From NCBI RefSeq assembly GCF_004570345.1, contig NZ_SPQM01000128.1, positions 1 to 12,693 on the forward strand: 12,693 bases of DNA. Direction: 5' to 3'. Numbering within the stretch: the first letter of the stretch is position 1; each line of letters opens with the position of its first letter. Position numbers and translations under genes: made by a program. Below the pieces are notes generated by a model. It worked only from the letters and a program-made list of their open reading frames with translations. It did not search any database and was not told the DNA's origin. This DNA is from Blastococcus sp. CT_GayMR20. GTDB taxonomy: Bacteria; Actinomycetota; Actinomycetes; Mycobacteriales; Geodermatophilaceae. Shown piece after piece: positions 1-9,651 of the stretch.

Positions 1-254
1 GCCGGCACGAGCGGGTGGCCACGGCCGGCGCACCGGAGCCCGCGCCCCCGGCGGGCGCGGTCCGGGCCCTGCATCCGCTGCCGCGGGTCATGGTGGCCGC
101 CACGGCGGCGATGGTCACGGTGACCGTGGGGCTGACGTTCGTCGCGGGAGCCCTGTACGGCTACACCGCCCGCGCCGCCGAGGACGTCCTCGAGCGCACG
201 CCCTACGTCGAGTCGGTCTTCTCCGACCCGGTGCCGGCGGAGGAAGGCGAGTGA
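1..254 (+). CDS. mrpD: Mrp Na+/H+ antiporter subunit D, C-terminal end (5' truncated by window edge)
   Basis: The open frame enters from the window edge (codons in phase with base 3) and ends at the TGA at 252-254; about 83 residues are visible. They comprise a proline/alanine-rich cytoplasmic stretch, one hydrophobic helix (VMVAATAAMVTVTVGLTFVA) and a tail of the form GALYGYTARAAEDVLERTPYV. That ending resembles the last helix and C-terminus of MrpD/MnhD subunits, which are roughly 500-residue proton-translocating relatives of complex I subunits. A GTG at 15 could be read as a start, but the direct coupling to mrpE makes a truncated mrpD far more likely than a small separate gene. The stop overlaps the mrpE start by four bases (GTGA). 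Confidence 0.8.
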   Translation, partial: RHERVATAGAPEPAPPAGAVRALHPLPRVMVAATAAMVTVTVGLTFVAGALYGYTARAAEDVLERTPYVESVFSDPVPAEEGE

Positions 255-814
255 GCGGCGGTGCGGACGTGGAGCCGGCCGGTCCGCGGCTGCGCCACCA
301 GGTGCCGCTGGTCGCCTGGCTCGTGCTCGTCTGGATCCTGCTCTGGGGCACCTGGTCGTGGGCCAACCTGCTGTCCGGCCTCGCGGTCGCCGTGGTCGTC
401 ATGCTGCTGCTGCCGCTTCCGCCGGTCGTGGGCAGTACCCGGGTCCGGCCGCTCTCGCTGCTCCGGTACCTGGGCACGTTCCTCACGGACGTCGTCGTCT
501 CCGGCGCGCAGGTGGCCTGGCGGGCGATCGGTCCGGGCGGCGTGCAGCAGGGGGCGATCGTCCGCGTCCAGCTGCGGGCCGACTCCGACCTGTTGCTCAC
601 GATGGTCGCCGAGACGATCTCGCTCGTGCCCGGCTCGCTGGTGCTCGACCTCGACCGGGAGGAGCGGCTGATCTCCGTCCACCTGCTGCACGTCACCGAC
701 CTCGCCGACGTCGAGCGCCAGAAGCGCGACGTGCTGGCGACGGAGGACCGCATCGTCCGGGCCTTCGGCTCCGCGGCCGACATCGCGGCCCTGGACACGG
801 GGGACGGGGCATGA
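251..814 (+). CDS. mrpE: Mrp Na+/H+ antiporter subunit E
   Basis: The 187-residue protein has the MnhE/MrpE plan: a short N-terminus, two adjacent hydrophobic helices (about residues 18-35 and 38-57), a third at about 70-93, then a cytoplasmic domain. The family stretch ETISLVPGSLVLDLD followed by ISVHLLHV (about 121-148) is the clearest signature. The GTG start at 251 is supported by GGAGG at 239-243 and by overlap with the mrpD stop. MrpE is a small membrane subunit needed for assembly and activity of the multi-subunit Mrp complex, which exchanges cytoplasmic Na+ for external H+ and supports pH and salt homeostasis. Its stop overlaps the mrpF start (ATGA at 811-814), indicating one polycistronic message with translational coupling. 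Confidence 0.93.
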   Translation: MSGGADVEPAGPRLRHQVPLVAWLVLVWILLWGTWSWANLLSGLAVAVVVMLLLPLPPVVGSTRVRPLSLLRYLGTFLTDVVVSGAQVAWRAIGPGGVQQGAIVRVQLRADSDLLLTMVAETISLVPGSLVLDLDREERLISVHLLHVTDLADVERQKRDVLATEDRIVRAFGSAADIAALDTGDGA

Positions 815-1149
815 CGCCGGTCACCGTCGTCGCCCTCGCCTGCCACGCGCTGCTCGGTGGCGGTGCCCTGCTGGCCCTGGTCCGGCTGGCCCGGGGACCG
901 TCGTTGCTGGACCGCGTGGTCGCCACCGACACGCTGCTGGTGATCATCTCGGCGTCCCTGGCGGTGCACGCCGCGCTCACGCGCGACGCGACCGTCGTCC
1001 CGGTGCTGGTCGTCGTCTCGCTGCTGGCCTTCGTCGGCTCGGTGTCGATCGCGCGCTACATCGGCGGCATGCTGCTGCAGTCGGCGACCGGCGACGGTCG
1101 GGACGTCGGCCTGCCCGAGCCGGCCGAGGAACGCGAGGGCCGGCCATGA
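811..1149 (+). CDS. mrpF: Mrp Na+/H+ antiporter subunit F
   Basis: The 112-residue protein has three predicted membrane helices (about 4-25, 38-57 and 61-84) and the conserved MrpF/MnhF segment RGPSLLDRVVATD (28-40) between the first two, including the acidic residues D34 and D40. Length and topology fit the family. The C-terminus after residue 88 is a short hydrophilic tail. The start ATG at 811 overlaps the mrpE stop and the stop overlaps the mrpG start (ATGA at 1146-1149), so E, F and G are translated as a coupled block. In the Mrp complex F is one of the small integral subunits. Confidence 0.94.
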   Translation: MTPVTVVALACHALLGGGALLALVRLARGPSLLDRVVATDTLLVIISASLAVHAALTRDATVVPVLVVVSLLAFVGSVSIARYIGGMLLQSATGDGRDVGLPEPAEEREGRP

Positions 1150-1601
1150 GCGTGCTGGGCGCCGTCGCGGACGTCGTCGCACTGGGCTGTCTGCTGGCCG
1201 GGGCATTCCTCTGCCTCACCGCCGGCCTCGGGCTGGTGCGCTTCCCCGACGTCCTGTCCCGGATGCACGCGGGCACCAAGCCACAGGTCCTCGGCGTCCT
1301 CCTGGTCATGGTCGGCGGGGCGATCCGGCTGCAGCCGCTGCCGGCGACGTGGATGCTGCTGCTGGTCGCGGCCTTCCAGCTGCTGACCGCCCCGGTCAGC
1401 GCGCACATGATCAGCCGGGTGGCCTACCGGCGGCGGCACGTGCGGCGCGACCTGCTGCTGGTCGACGAGCTGCGCGAGGCCGAGGGGCGCGACAGCGTCT
1501 ACCGCGGCGACGAGCCGGCCGACGCACCGCCGGAGGACCCCGCCGGTGCCCTGGTGGAGAGCCGGCGGGAGGACCGCTGGAAGGGCAACGGTCAGAACTG
1601 A
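1146..1601 (+). CDS. mrpG: Mrp Na+/H+ antiporter subunit G
   Basis: The 151-residue protein carries the diagnostic MrpG/MnhG segment GLVRFPDVLSRMHAGTKPQ (29-47) between helix 1 (about 5-29) and helix 2 (about 46-62), with a third helix at about 66-88. A charged cytoplasmic tail of about 60 residues follows, rich in Arg, Asp and Glu; this is longer than in minimal family members. It is the last gene of the mrp operon, in the usual D-E-F-G order. Its final 10 bases overlap the 3' end of the VOC gene on the opposite strand, so there is no intergenic terminator. Confidence 0.94.
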   Translation: MSVLGAVADVVALGCLLAGAFLCLTAGLGLVRFPDVLSRMHAGTKPQVLGVLLVMVGGAIRLQPLPATWMLLLVAAFQLLTAPVSAHMISRVAYRRRHVRRDLLLVDELREAEGRDSVYRGDEPADAPPEDPAGALVESRREDRWKGNGQN

Positions 1602-2467
1602 CCCAGCCAGAACGGCAGGCCCTGATCGTCGCGGCAGAGCGCGGACCGGCCGTAGGACTGGCGCTCGATCTCGCCTGCCTCGCCGCCCGCCGTGCGCACC
1701 GCGGCGACGGCGACCTCGATGTCGTCGACTGCGTACATCGGGATGACACCGAGGTCCGTGTGGTCGCCACCGTGGAGCCCGACCATCGGGGTGGTGCCTT
1801 CGACCTGCCAGCCGTCCTGCACCCGCCCCGGCGTGAAGGCCCAGCCGAGCACCGCCTCGTAGAAGTCACGGGCCCGCGCGCCGTCGGGCACCTGAAGCGT
1901 CAGGTAGACCGCGTCTCCCGGGCGGGGACCCGAGGAGGGCGCGGGGGTCGGGTGCTGCAGCATCCAGCGGTGCCCGTACGGGTCGACGACGACGCCGGTG
2001 CGCCCGTAGGGGGCGTCGGCCGCCGGACGCTCCACCGTGGCGCCGGCGGCCTCGGCCCGCGCGACGGCGGCGTCCACGTCGGGCACCGCCAGGTGCAGGG
2101 TCACCGCGACCCGCCCGTCCTCCGGCCCGGTGAGGCCGAGCTCCGGATAGGGGTCGGCGAGGTAGAGCGTCGCACCGGCGACGTCGAGTTCGGCGTGCCC
2201 GATGCGGTCGTCCTCGTCGACGTAGGGGTCGCCGACGGTCCGCGCGCCGAACACCTCCGCGTACCAGGCGAGGGCGGCACGGGCGTCGCGGACGACGAGG
2301 TAGGGGGTCAGGGCGGACATGGCGGAACTCCTCGGCTGGACGGGGGTCGGCTGCTGCAGCAGGGCACGGCGGAGCCGCTCGCGCAGCTCGGCGGCGAAGG
2401 TGGGATCGGGCTCGACGGGCGAGGTGCGGCGGGCCAGCGCTCGGAACGGCCGCTCGGCATCGCTCAT
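1592..2467 (-). CDS. Two-domain VOC (glyoxalase-fold) protein with N-terminal extension
   Basis: The 291-residue protein starts at 2467, where the ATG overlaps the sigma factor stop (ATGA) and follows a GGGAGG ribosome site (2474-2479) by six bases. Residues 1-50 form a basic, hydrophilic leader (FRALARRTSPVEPDPTFAAE, then RLRRAL). Residues about 52-173 are a PhnB-like VOC domain (TPYLVVRDARAALAWYAEVF, later VVVDPYGHRWML); residues about 185-290 are a second VOC domain (YLTLQVPDGARARDFYEAVLG to the C-terminal GLPFWLGQF). VOC proteins range from metal-dependent dioxygenases and glyoxalases to binding and resistance proteins, so no substrate can be assigned. An internal ATG at 2320 with its own GAGGAG (2328-2333) would give a 242-residue form lacking the extension. 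Coupling to a sigma factor suggests a shared regulon or regulatory role. Confidence 0.88.
   Translation of the reverse strand: MSDAERPFRALARRTSPVEPDPTFAAELRERLRRALLQQPTPVQPRSSAMSALTPYLVVRDARAALAWYAEVFGARTVGDPYVDEDDRIGHAELDVAGATLYLADPYPELGLTGPEDGRVAVTLHLAVPDVDAAVARAEAAGATVERPAADAPYGRTGVVVDPYGHRWMLQHPTPAPSSGPRPGDAVYLTLQVPDGARARDFYEAVLGWAFTPGRVQDGWQVEGTTPMVGLHGGDHTDLGVIPMYAVDDIEVAVAAVRTAGGEAGEIERQSYGRSALCRDDQGLPFWLGQF
2328..2333 (-). promoter_or_regulatory. Second, in-frame ribosome binding site inside the VOC gene
   Basis: GAGGAG on the - strand, seven bases before the in-frame ATG at 2320, could drive internal initiation of a form that begins exactly at the first VOC domain (MSALTPYLVV). Confidence 0.4.
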
Positions 2468-2994
2468 GACGCACCTCCCGGCGGCTCGGTGGACTCGTAC
2501 TGACGACGGAACGCGGTGCGGGCCCGGACCAGCAGCGCCTCGGTGGCGTGCAGCGTGCGACCGAGCAGGGCGGCGACCTGCGGCACCGGGAGGTCGTCGA
2601 GGTAGCGGAGGGTCAGCACGGCCCGGTGGCCGGGGCTGAGCTCGTCGAGGACCTGCTGCGCCCGCAGGGCGTCGAGCTCGGCGTCCCACGGGTCCTCGGT
2701 GCCGCCGCCGTCGACGAGCCGGAGACTGCGCTCCTCCCGTTCCCGGCGGCGCCAGTGGTCGACGAGCTTGTGCCGGGCGGTCCCGATGAGCCAGGGGACC
2801 GTCGTCGGGCTCCGGCCGTCGGCCTCGGCGCGGACGGCGGCGAGGAACGTCTCGGCGGTCAGGTCCTCGGCGAGCGCGCGCTGGCCGCACCGGGCGAGGA
2901 GGTAGCCGTAGACCTCGGGCAGGGCGCGGTCGTAGAGCGACAGCAGCCCGGGATCGGGCGGTGGTCCCACCGCGCGCGATCCCGGGCTGCCCAT
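2464..2994 (-). CDS. ECF-type (sigma-70 family) RNA polymerase sigma factor
   Basis: The 176-residue protein has the two-domain layout of an extracytoplasmic function sigma factor. Region 2 spans about 17-86 (LYDRALPEVYGYLLARCGQR, LAEDLTAETFLAAVR, then PWLIGTARHKLVDHWRRRER). Region 4 is a helix-turn-helix at about 113-166 (LDELSPGHRAVLTLRYLDDL, PVPQVAALLGRTLHATEALL). The start ATG at 2994 follows a GGAGG-type site only a few bases upstream. No anti-sigma factor gene is adjacent; the partner is the translationally coupled VOC gene. The leuA stop lies 52 bases upstream on the same strand, so read-through from leuA is possible. A hairpin in that gap covers the ribosome site. The subgroup and target promoters cannot be assigned here. 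Confidence 0.93.
   Translation of the reverse strand: MGSPGSRAVGPPPDPGLLSLYDRALPEVYGYLLARCGQRALAEDLTAETFLAAVRAEADGRSPTTVPWLIGTARHKLVDHWRRREREERSLRLVDGGGTEDPWDAELDALRAQQVLDELSPGHRAVLTLRYLDDLPVPQVAALLGRTLHATEALLVRARTAFRRQYESTEPPGGAS
2474..2479 (-). promoter_or_regulatory. Ribosome binding site deciding the long VOC start
   Basis: GGGAGG on the - strand lies six bases upstream of the ATG at 2467. Together with the ATGA overlap it favours initiation at 2467 over the internal ATG at 2320. Confidence 0.7.
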
Positions 2995-2999
2995 GTCCC

Positions 3000-3042
3000 T
3001 CCGTCGTCCGGGAGCTGTGTTCTCCGACGTCCGGACGGCGGA
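3000..3042 (-). promoter_or_regulatory. Hairpin between leuA and the sigma factor gene, covering the sigma ribosome site
   Basis: On the - strand a 12-base arm (tccgccgtccgg, 3042-3031) can pair with ccggacgacgga (3011-3000) with one mismatch, leaving a 19-base loop. The 3' arm includes part of the GGAGG ribosome site of the sigma gene (start 2994). There is no T-run, so it is not a classical intrinsic terminator; it may limit sigma translation or mark the end of the leuA message. Confidence 0.5.
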
Positions 3043-3046
3043 ATTG

Positions 3047-4816
<1,770 letters not shown>

Positions 4817-4873
4817 TCAGCTCCGGGTGGGGCGGTCAGCGGCGCCGGGAACGCACTCGGACACGGCAGGTAC

Positions 4874-4914
4874 CCGCGGCGAGGGGGCCGACCTAGGAGA
4901 GGGCCTCGCCGCGG
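4874..4914 (-). promoter_or_regulatory. leuA leader hairpin (putative attenuator)
   Basis: On the - strand ccgcggcgagg (4914-4904) pairs perfectly over 11 bases with cctcgccgcgg's equivalent at 4884-4874, around a 19-base loop that contains the leader stop codon. A ribosome finishing the leader would occlude the 5' arm, whereas one stalled at the Leu run would not. No T-run follows, so control may be by Rho or at translation rather than by intrinsic termination. Confidence 0.6.
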
Positions 4915-4940
4915 CTCATAAGCAGGAGGCTGCCGCGCAC
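4893..4940 (-). CDS. leuA leader peptide (15 codons, three consecutive Leu)
   Basis: A GTG-initiated reading frame of 15 codons ending in TAG reads MRGSLLLMSRGEALS. It contains three consecutive leucine codons (CTC CTG CTT) plus a fourth Leu near the end. It lies 106 bases upstream of leuA on the same strand, and its last third runs into the 5' arm and loop of a strong hairpin. This is the classical arrangement for ribosome-mediated attenuation, in which stalling at Leu codons under leucine starvation changes the downstream RNA fold. Leader-peptide control of leuA is established for actinobacteria. No convincing ribosome site precedes the GTG; a possible -10 element seven bases upstream suggests leaderless translation. 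Confidence 0.7.
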   Translation of the reverse strand: MRGSLLLMSRGEALS

Positions 4941-4946
4941 GCGCCC

Positions 4947-4952
4947 ACGGTA
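4947..4952 (-). promoter_or_regulatory. Candidate -10 element of the leuA transcript
   Basis: TACCGT on the - strand fits the actinobacterial TANNNT pattern and sits so that transcription could begin at or next to the leader GTG (4940). No clear -35 hexamer is visible. This is a weak motif call. Confidence 0.3.
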
Positions 4953-5163
4953 GCAGCGGCTCAGCCACACCGGCGGTTGCCCAGGTCCCTGATCGCCCAC
5001 AGGCCGAGTCGAACGTGCTCACCGCACGAGCATCGGGCGGTGGGCTCGGACCCGGCGCCTTGCCCACCCCCCATCCAGGTGGCCCTGTGGACAGCTGCGG
5101 GGCGGCCTCGGCCGCAGCCTGCACAATCTCCTCGACGAGCGTCCACGAGAGGAGCACGGCGGA

Positions 5164-5829
5164 ATGGCCCGCAGACCCGCCGGCGGGCGCTACCGCGAGC
5201 CCCATGCGCCCGCTCGGCTCGAGCGAGTGCTCCGCTGGACCTGGATCACCGCGACCTTCCTCGCCGTCTTCATCGGGGTGTTCGTGCTGCCCATCCAGTT
5301 CACGGAGGGCCACCACGCCCGCGTGGCACAGGAGATCGAACGCAGCGGCGCCGACGCCCACCCGGTGCTGGAGGTGCGCCAGAAGGTCGACGGCGCGCGG
5401 GGACGATGGTCGGTGGAAGCCCAGGTCGCCACGTACCGGACCGAGGACGGGACCGCGACAGTGCGGCTGCGCGGGTACGACCAGAGCGCCGTCGTCGCGA
5501 GGGAAGAGGGCTGGTTGGTCGCAGCCGACCGCGCCGACCGACTCGAGGTCTACGTGGCGGCGGACGGGGAGAGCGGCTTCCTCGCTGGGGACTACCGGGA
5601 CGCCCTGAACGGTGAGTTCTCCGGCCTCCTCCTCGTGGCCGACCTCTGGATCGGGGGCTGGGCCGTCGTCGGGCTGGCCGCGCTCAGCGCGCTGTGGCTG
5701 CGGCGATGGCGCCGAGGGGCGATCACGGGGCGCCGTGCCGCGCTGGTTCCGGCGCTGTACTGCGCCGTCGCGATCGCCTCGGTGGCGCTGGCCTACGGCC
5801 TGTCCTCGTCCCTGGCGGCCTCGACGTAG
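5164..5829 (+). CDS. Three-helix membrane protein of unknown function
   Basis: I do not recognise the family with certainty. The 221-residue protein has a basic N-terminus (residues 1-24, Arg-rich), a first helix at about 25-45 (WITATFLAVFIGVFVLPIQF), then an extended hydrophilic domain of about 105 residues. That domain contains HHARVAQEIERSGADA and a probable beta-rich part (VEAQVATYRTEDGTATVRLR). Helices two and three are at about 155-179 and 192-216, separated by a basic loop (RRWRRGAITGRR). By the positive-inside rule the N-terminus and the basic loop are cytoplasmic, so the large domain would be extracytoplasmic. The plan recalls actinobacterial Rv1733c-like membrane proteins, but this is only an impression. 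The ATG at 5164 has GAGAGGAG nine bases upstream. It converges on the PLD gene with a 16-base gap. Confidence 0.8.
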   Translation: MARRPAGGRYREPHAPARLERVLRWTWITATFLAVFIGVFVLPIQFTEGHHARVAQEIERSGADAHPVLEVRQKVDGARGRWSVEAQVATYRTEDGTATVRLRGYDQSAVVAREEGWLVAADRADRLEVYVAADGESGFLAGDYRDALNGEFSGLLLVADLWIGGWAVVGLAALSALWLRRWRRGAITGRRAALVPALYCAVAIASVALAYGLSSSLAAST

Positions 5830-6204
5830 CTGCGGCCCCTCCGGGTCAGAAGGTCTTCTTCAACCTCATGCGCAGCGGGCGGCCGTCGGGGTCGTCGAGG
5901 AGTCGGTAGACCGGGGTCGCCCAGAGGCGGGTGAACAGCGGCAGGCGCTCGGCGCGGTGCTCGCGCAACCGGCCGGGCGGGCGCGGGCCCCGGCGGCCGC
6001 CGTCGTGCCACGCGTCGAGCGCGGCCGCCCGCTCGGTGAGGACGTCGACGAAGCGGCCCGGGTCGAGCGCCTCGTCGTCCTCGCTGCCGTCGGCCGCCAG
6101 GTCCAGGTGCTCACGGGCCAGGGCGAGGCGCAGGTCGCGGGCGAACGTCCGTGCACCCTCACCGGTACCCGCCGGGTCGCGCGGCTCACGGGAGTCGCGC
6201 GTCG

Positions 6205-6225
6205 TGTCGAGCACGGTGCTCGACA
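6205..6225. repeat. Short hairpin-forming palindrome near the left arm tip
   Basis: Ten bases (tgtcgagcac) are the exact inverse complement of gtgctcgaca around a single central g. It lies within PLD coding sequence, 18 bases from the arm boundary, and is repeated at 6469-6489. Part of it can pair alternatively with the neighbouring palindrome at 6221-6236. Confidence 0.85.
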
Positions 6226-6236
6226 GCTCGCTGTCG
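6221..6236. repeat. Second short palindrome at the left arm tip
   Basis: The seven bases cgacagc at 6221-6227 and gctgtcg at 6230-6236 form a perfect stem with a two-base centre, seven bases from the arm boundary. The mirror copy is at 6458-6473, beginning seven bases after the junction. Confidence 0.85.
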
Positions 6237-6243
6237 TGCGTCC

Positions 6244-6450
6244 ACGACCGCCGGTTGAAGTTGTCGCTGCCGACGCTGGCCCAGGTGTCGTCGACGACGC
6301 AGACCTTGGCGTGCACGTACACCGGGGTGCCGACGTGGTTCTCCACGTCGAAGACGTGCACGCGGCCCTCGCCGGCCTTCCGGCACATCTCGATCGCCTG
6401 CCACCGGCCGACGAGCTGCGGACGCTCGGCGAAGGCGCCGTCCTGGTCGG
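6244..6450. other. Unique spacer between the inverted arms
   Basis: These 207 bases are the only sequence in the window not present twice. On the - strand they encode, in frame with the left-arm gene, the second HKD motif region of a phospholipase D-like protein. The spacer is thus continuous with the left arm and discontinuous with the right arm. Its last bases, ggtcg at 6445-6449, match the native continuation of the right arm (the complement of 6245-6249), giving 5 bases of microhomology followed by one mismatch at 6450. Confidence 0.93.
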
Positions 6451-6848
6451 GGACGCACGACAGCGAGCTGTCGAGCACCGTGCTCGACACGACGCGCGAC
6501 TCCCGTGAGCCGCGCGACCCGGCGGGTACCGGTGAGGGTGCACGGACGTTCGCCCGCGACCTGCGCCTCGCCCTGGCCCGTGAGCACCTGGACCTGGCGG
6601 CCGACGGCAGCGAGGACGACGAGGCGCTCGACCCGGGCCGCTTCGTCGACGTCCTCACCGAGCGGGCGGCCGCGCTCGACGCGTGGCACGACGGCGGCCG
6701 CCGGGGCCCGCGCCCGCCCGGCCGGTTGCGCGAGCACCGCGCCGAGCGCCTGCCGCTGTTCACCCGCCTCTGGGCGACCCCGGTCTACCGACTCCTCGAC
6801 GACCCCGACGGCCGCCCGCTGCGCATGAGGTTGAAGAAGACCTTCTGA
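6451..6848 (+). pseudogene. PLD-like protein, shorter mirror fragment without HKD motif
   Basis: This repeats only the last 131 or so residues of the PLD-like protein, starting at THDSELSSTVLD, immediately after the point where the HKD motif and GSDNFNRRSW would be. The catalytic H, K and D are absent. A 305-codon open frame crosses the junction from 5931, but its first part is antisense of the same gene, so no intact product is encoded. Confidence 0.88.
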
Positions 6849-6864
6849 CCCGGAGGGGCCGCAG

Positions 6865-7530
6865 CTACGTCGAGGCCGCCAGGGACGAGGACAGGCCGTA
6901 GGCCAGCGCCACCGAGGCGATCGCGACGGCGCAGTACAGCGCCGGAACCAGCGCGGCACGGCGCCCCGTGATCGCCCCTCGGCGCCATCGCCGCAGCCAC
7001 AGCGCGCTGAGCGCGGCCAGCCCGACGACGGCCCAGCCCCCGATCCAGAGGTCGGCCACGAGGAGGAGGCCGGAGAACTCACCGTTCAGGGCGTCCCGGT
7101 AGTCCCCAGCGAGGAAGCCGCTCTCCCCGTCCGCCGCCACGTAGACCTCGAGTCGGTCGGCGCGGTCGGCTGCGACCAACCAGCCCTCTTCCCTCGCGAC
7201 GACGGCGCTCTGGTCGTACCCGCGCAGCCGCACTGTCGCGGTCCCGTCCTCGGTCCGGTACGTGGCGACCTGGGCTTCCACCGACCATCGTCCCCGCGCG
7301 CCGTCGACCTTCTGGCGCACCTCCAGCACCGGGTGGGCGTCGGCGCCGCTGCGTTCGATCTCCTGTGCCACGCGGGCGTGGTGGCCCTCCGTGAACTGGA
7401 TGGGCAGCACGAACACCCCGATGAAGACGGCGAGGAAGGTCGCGGTGATCCAGGTCCAGCGGAGCACTCGCTCGAGCCGAGCGGGCGCATGGGGCTCGCG
7501 GTAGCGCCCGCCGGCGGGTCTGCGGGCCAT
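6865..7530 (-). CDS. Three-helix membrane protein of unknown function (mirror copy)
   Basis: The protein is identical to that encoded at 5164-5829. It converges with the shorter PLD fragment (6451-6848) and is divergent from the second leuA. It shows no degradation, as expected if both arms were assembled from the same reads. Confidence 0.8.
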   Translation of the reverse strand: MARRPAGGRYREPHAPARLERVLRWTWITATFLAVFIGVFVLPIQFTEGHHARVAQEIERSGADAHPVLEVRQKVDGARGRWSVEAQVATYRTEDGTATVRLRGYDQSAVVAREEGWLVAADRADRLEVYVAADGESGFLAGDYRDALNGEFSGLLLVADLWIGGWAVVGLAALSALWLRRWRRGAITGRRAALVPALYCAVAIASVALAYGLSSSLAAST

Positions 7531-7741
7531 TCCGCCGTGCTCCTCTCGTGGACGCTCGTCGAGGAGATTGTGCAGGCTGCGGCCGAGGCCGCCCCGCAGC
7601 TGTCCACAGGGCCACCTGGATGGGGGGTGGGCAAGGCGCCGGGTCCGAGCCCACCGCCCGATGCTCGTGCGGTGAGCACGTTCGACTCGGCCTGTGGGCG
7701 ATCAGGGACCTGGGCAACCGCCGGTGTGGCTGAGCCGCTGC

Positions 7742-7747
7742 TACCGT
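7742..7747 (+). promoter_or_regulatory. Candidate -10 element of leuA (mirror copy)
   Basis: TACCGT, six bases before the leader GTG at 7754. Same weak support as the copy at 4947-4952. Confidence 0.3.
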
Positions 7748-7753
7748 GGGCGC

Positions 7754-7801
7754 GTGCGCGGCAGCCTCCTGCTTATGAGCCGCGGCGAGGCCCTCTCCTA
7801 G
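7754..7801 (+). CDS. leuA leader peptide (mirror copy)
   Basis: Same 15 codons as 4893-4940, read on the + strand: the Leu codons CTC CTG CTT occupy 7766-7774 and the TAG stop 7799-7801. The leuA GTG follows at 7908. Confidence 0.7.
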   Translation: MRGSLLLMSRGEALS

Positions 7802-7820
7802 GTCGGCCCCCTCGCCGCGG
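7780..7820 (+). promoter_or_regulatory. leuA leader hairpin (mirror copy)
   Basis: Stem 7780-7790 with 7810-7820, 11 pairs, loop 7791-7809 containing the leader stop. An outer six-base pairing, cggcag (7759-7764) with ctgccg (7825-7830), is also possible and would enclose the Leu codons. Confidence 0.6.
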
Positions 7821-7877
7821 GTACCTGCCGTGTCCGAGTGCGTTCCCGGCGCCGCTGACCGCCCCACCCGGAGCTGA

Positions 7878-9647
<1,770 letters not shown>

Positions 9648-9651
9648 CAAT

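Larger units (their letters stand above)
5846..6451 (-). pseudogene. Phospholipase D/cardiolipin synthase-like protein, C-terminal fragment with HKD motif
   Basis: About 201 C-terminal residues remain, from PDQDGAFAERPQLVG to the C-terminal RMRLKKTF. The second catalytic motif of the PLD superfamily is intact: VHAKVCVVDD (H, K and D in HxK(x)4D), followed by GSDNFNRRSWTHDSEL. Such enzymes carry two HKD motifs that together form one active site for phosphodiester or phosphatidyl transfer, usually at the membrane. Here the N-terminal part, with the first HKD motif, is missing because the sequence folds back at 6450|6451. Beyond that point the open frame continues into antisense of the same gene, which is not biologically meaningful. 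The gene is probably intact in the source genome and broken only by the chimeric junction. The HKD motif falls in the unique spacer, so it occurs once in the window. Confidence 0.9.

Noticed and set aside
5086..5094. Isolated DnaA-box-like motif (tgtccaca on the - strand)
   Set aside because: One copy per arm, no cluster, no AT-rich element and no dnaA/dnaN nearby, so no case for an origin.
5830..5845. Bidirectional terminator between the membrane protein and PLD genes
   Set aside because: The 16-base gap offers only about five weak pairs (ggccc with gggtc) and no T-run.
6204..6490. Hairpin telomere or linear-plasmid end at the centre
   Set aside because: The centre has a non-palindromic 207-base coding spacer and a microhomology junction inside a gene, with no telomere resolvase or terminal protein gene.
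5931..6848. A 305-codon frame across the centre on + (and its counterpart 5846-6763 on -)
   Set aside because: Chimeric: antisense of the PLD gene joined to its own sense strand at the fold-back point.
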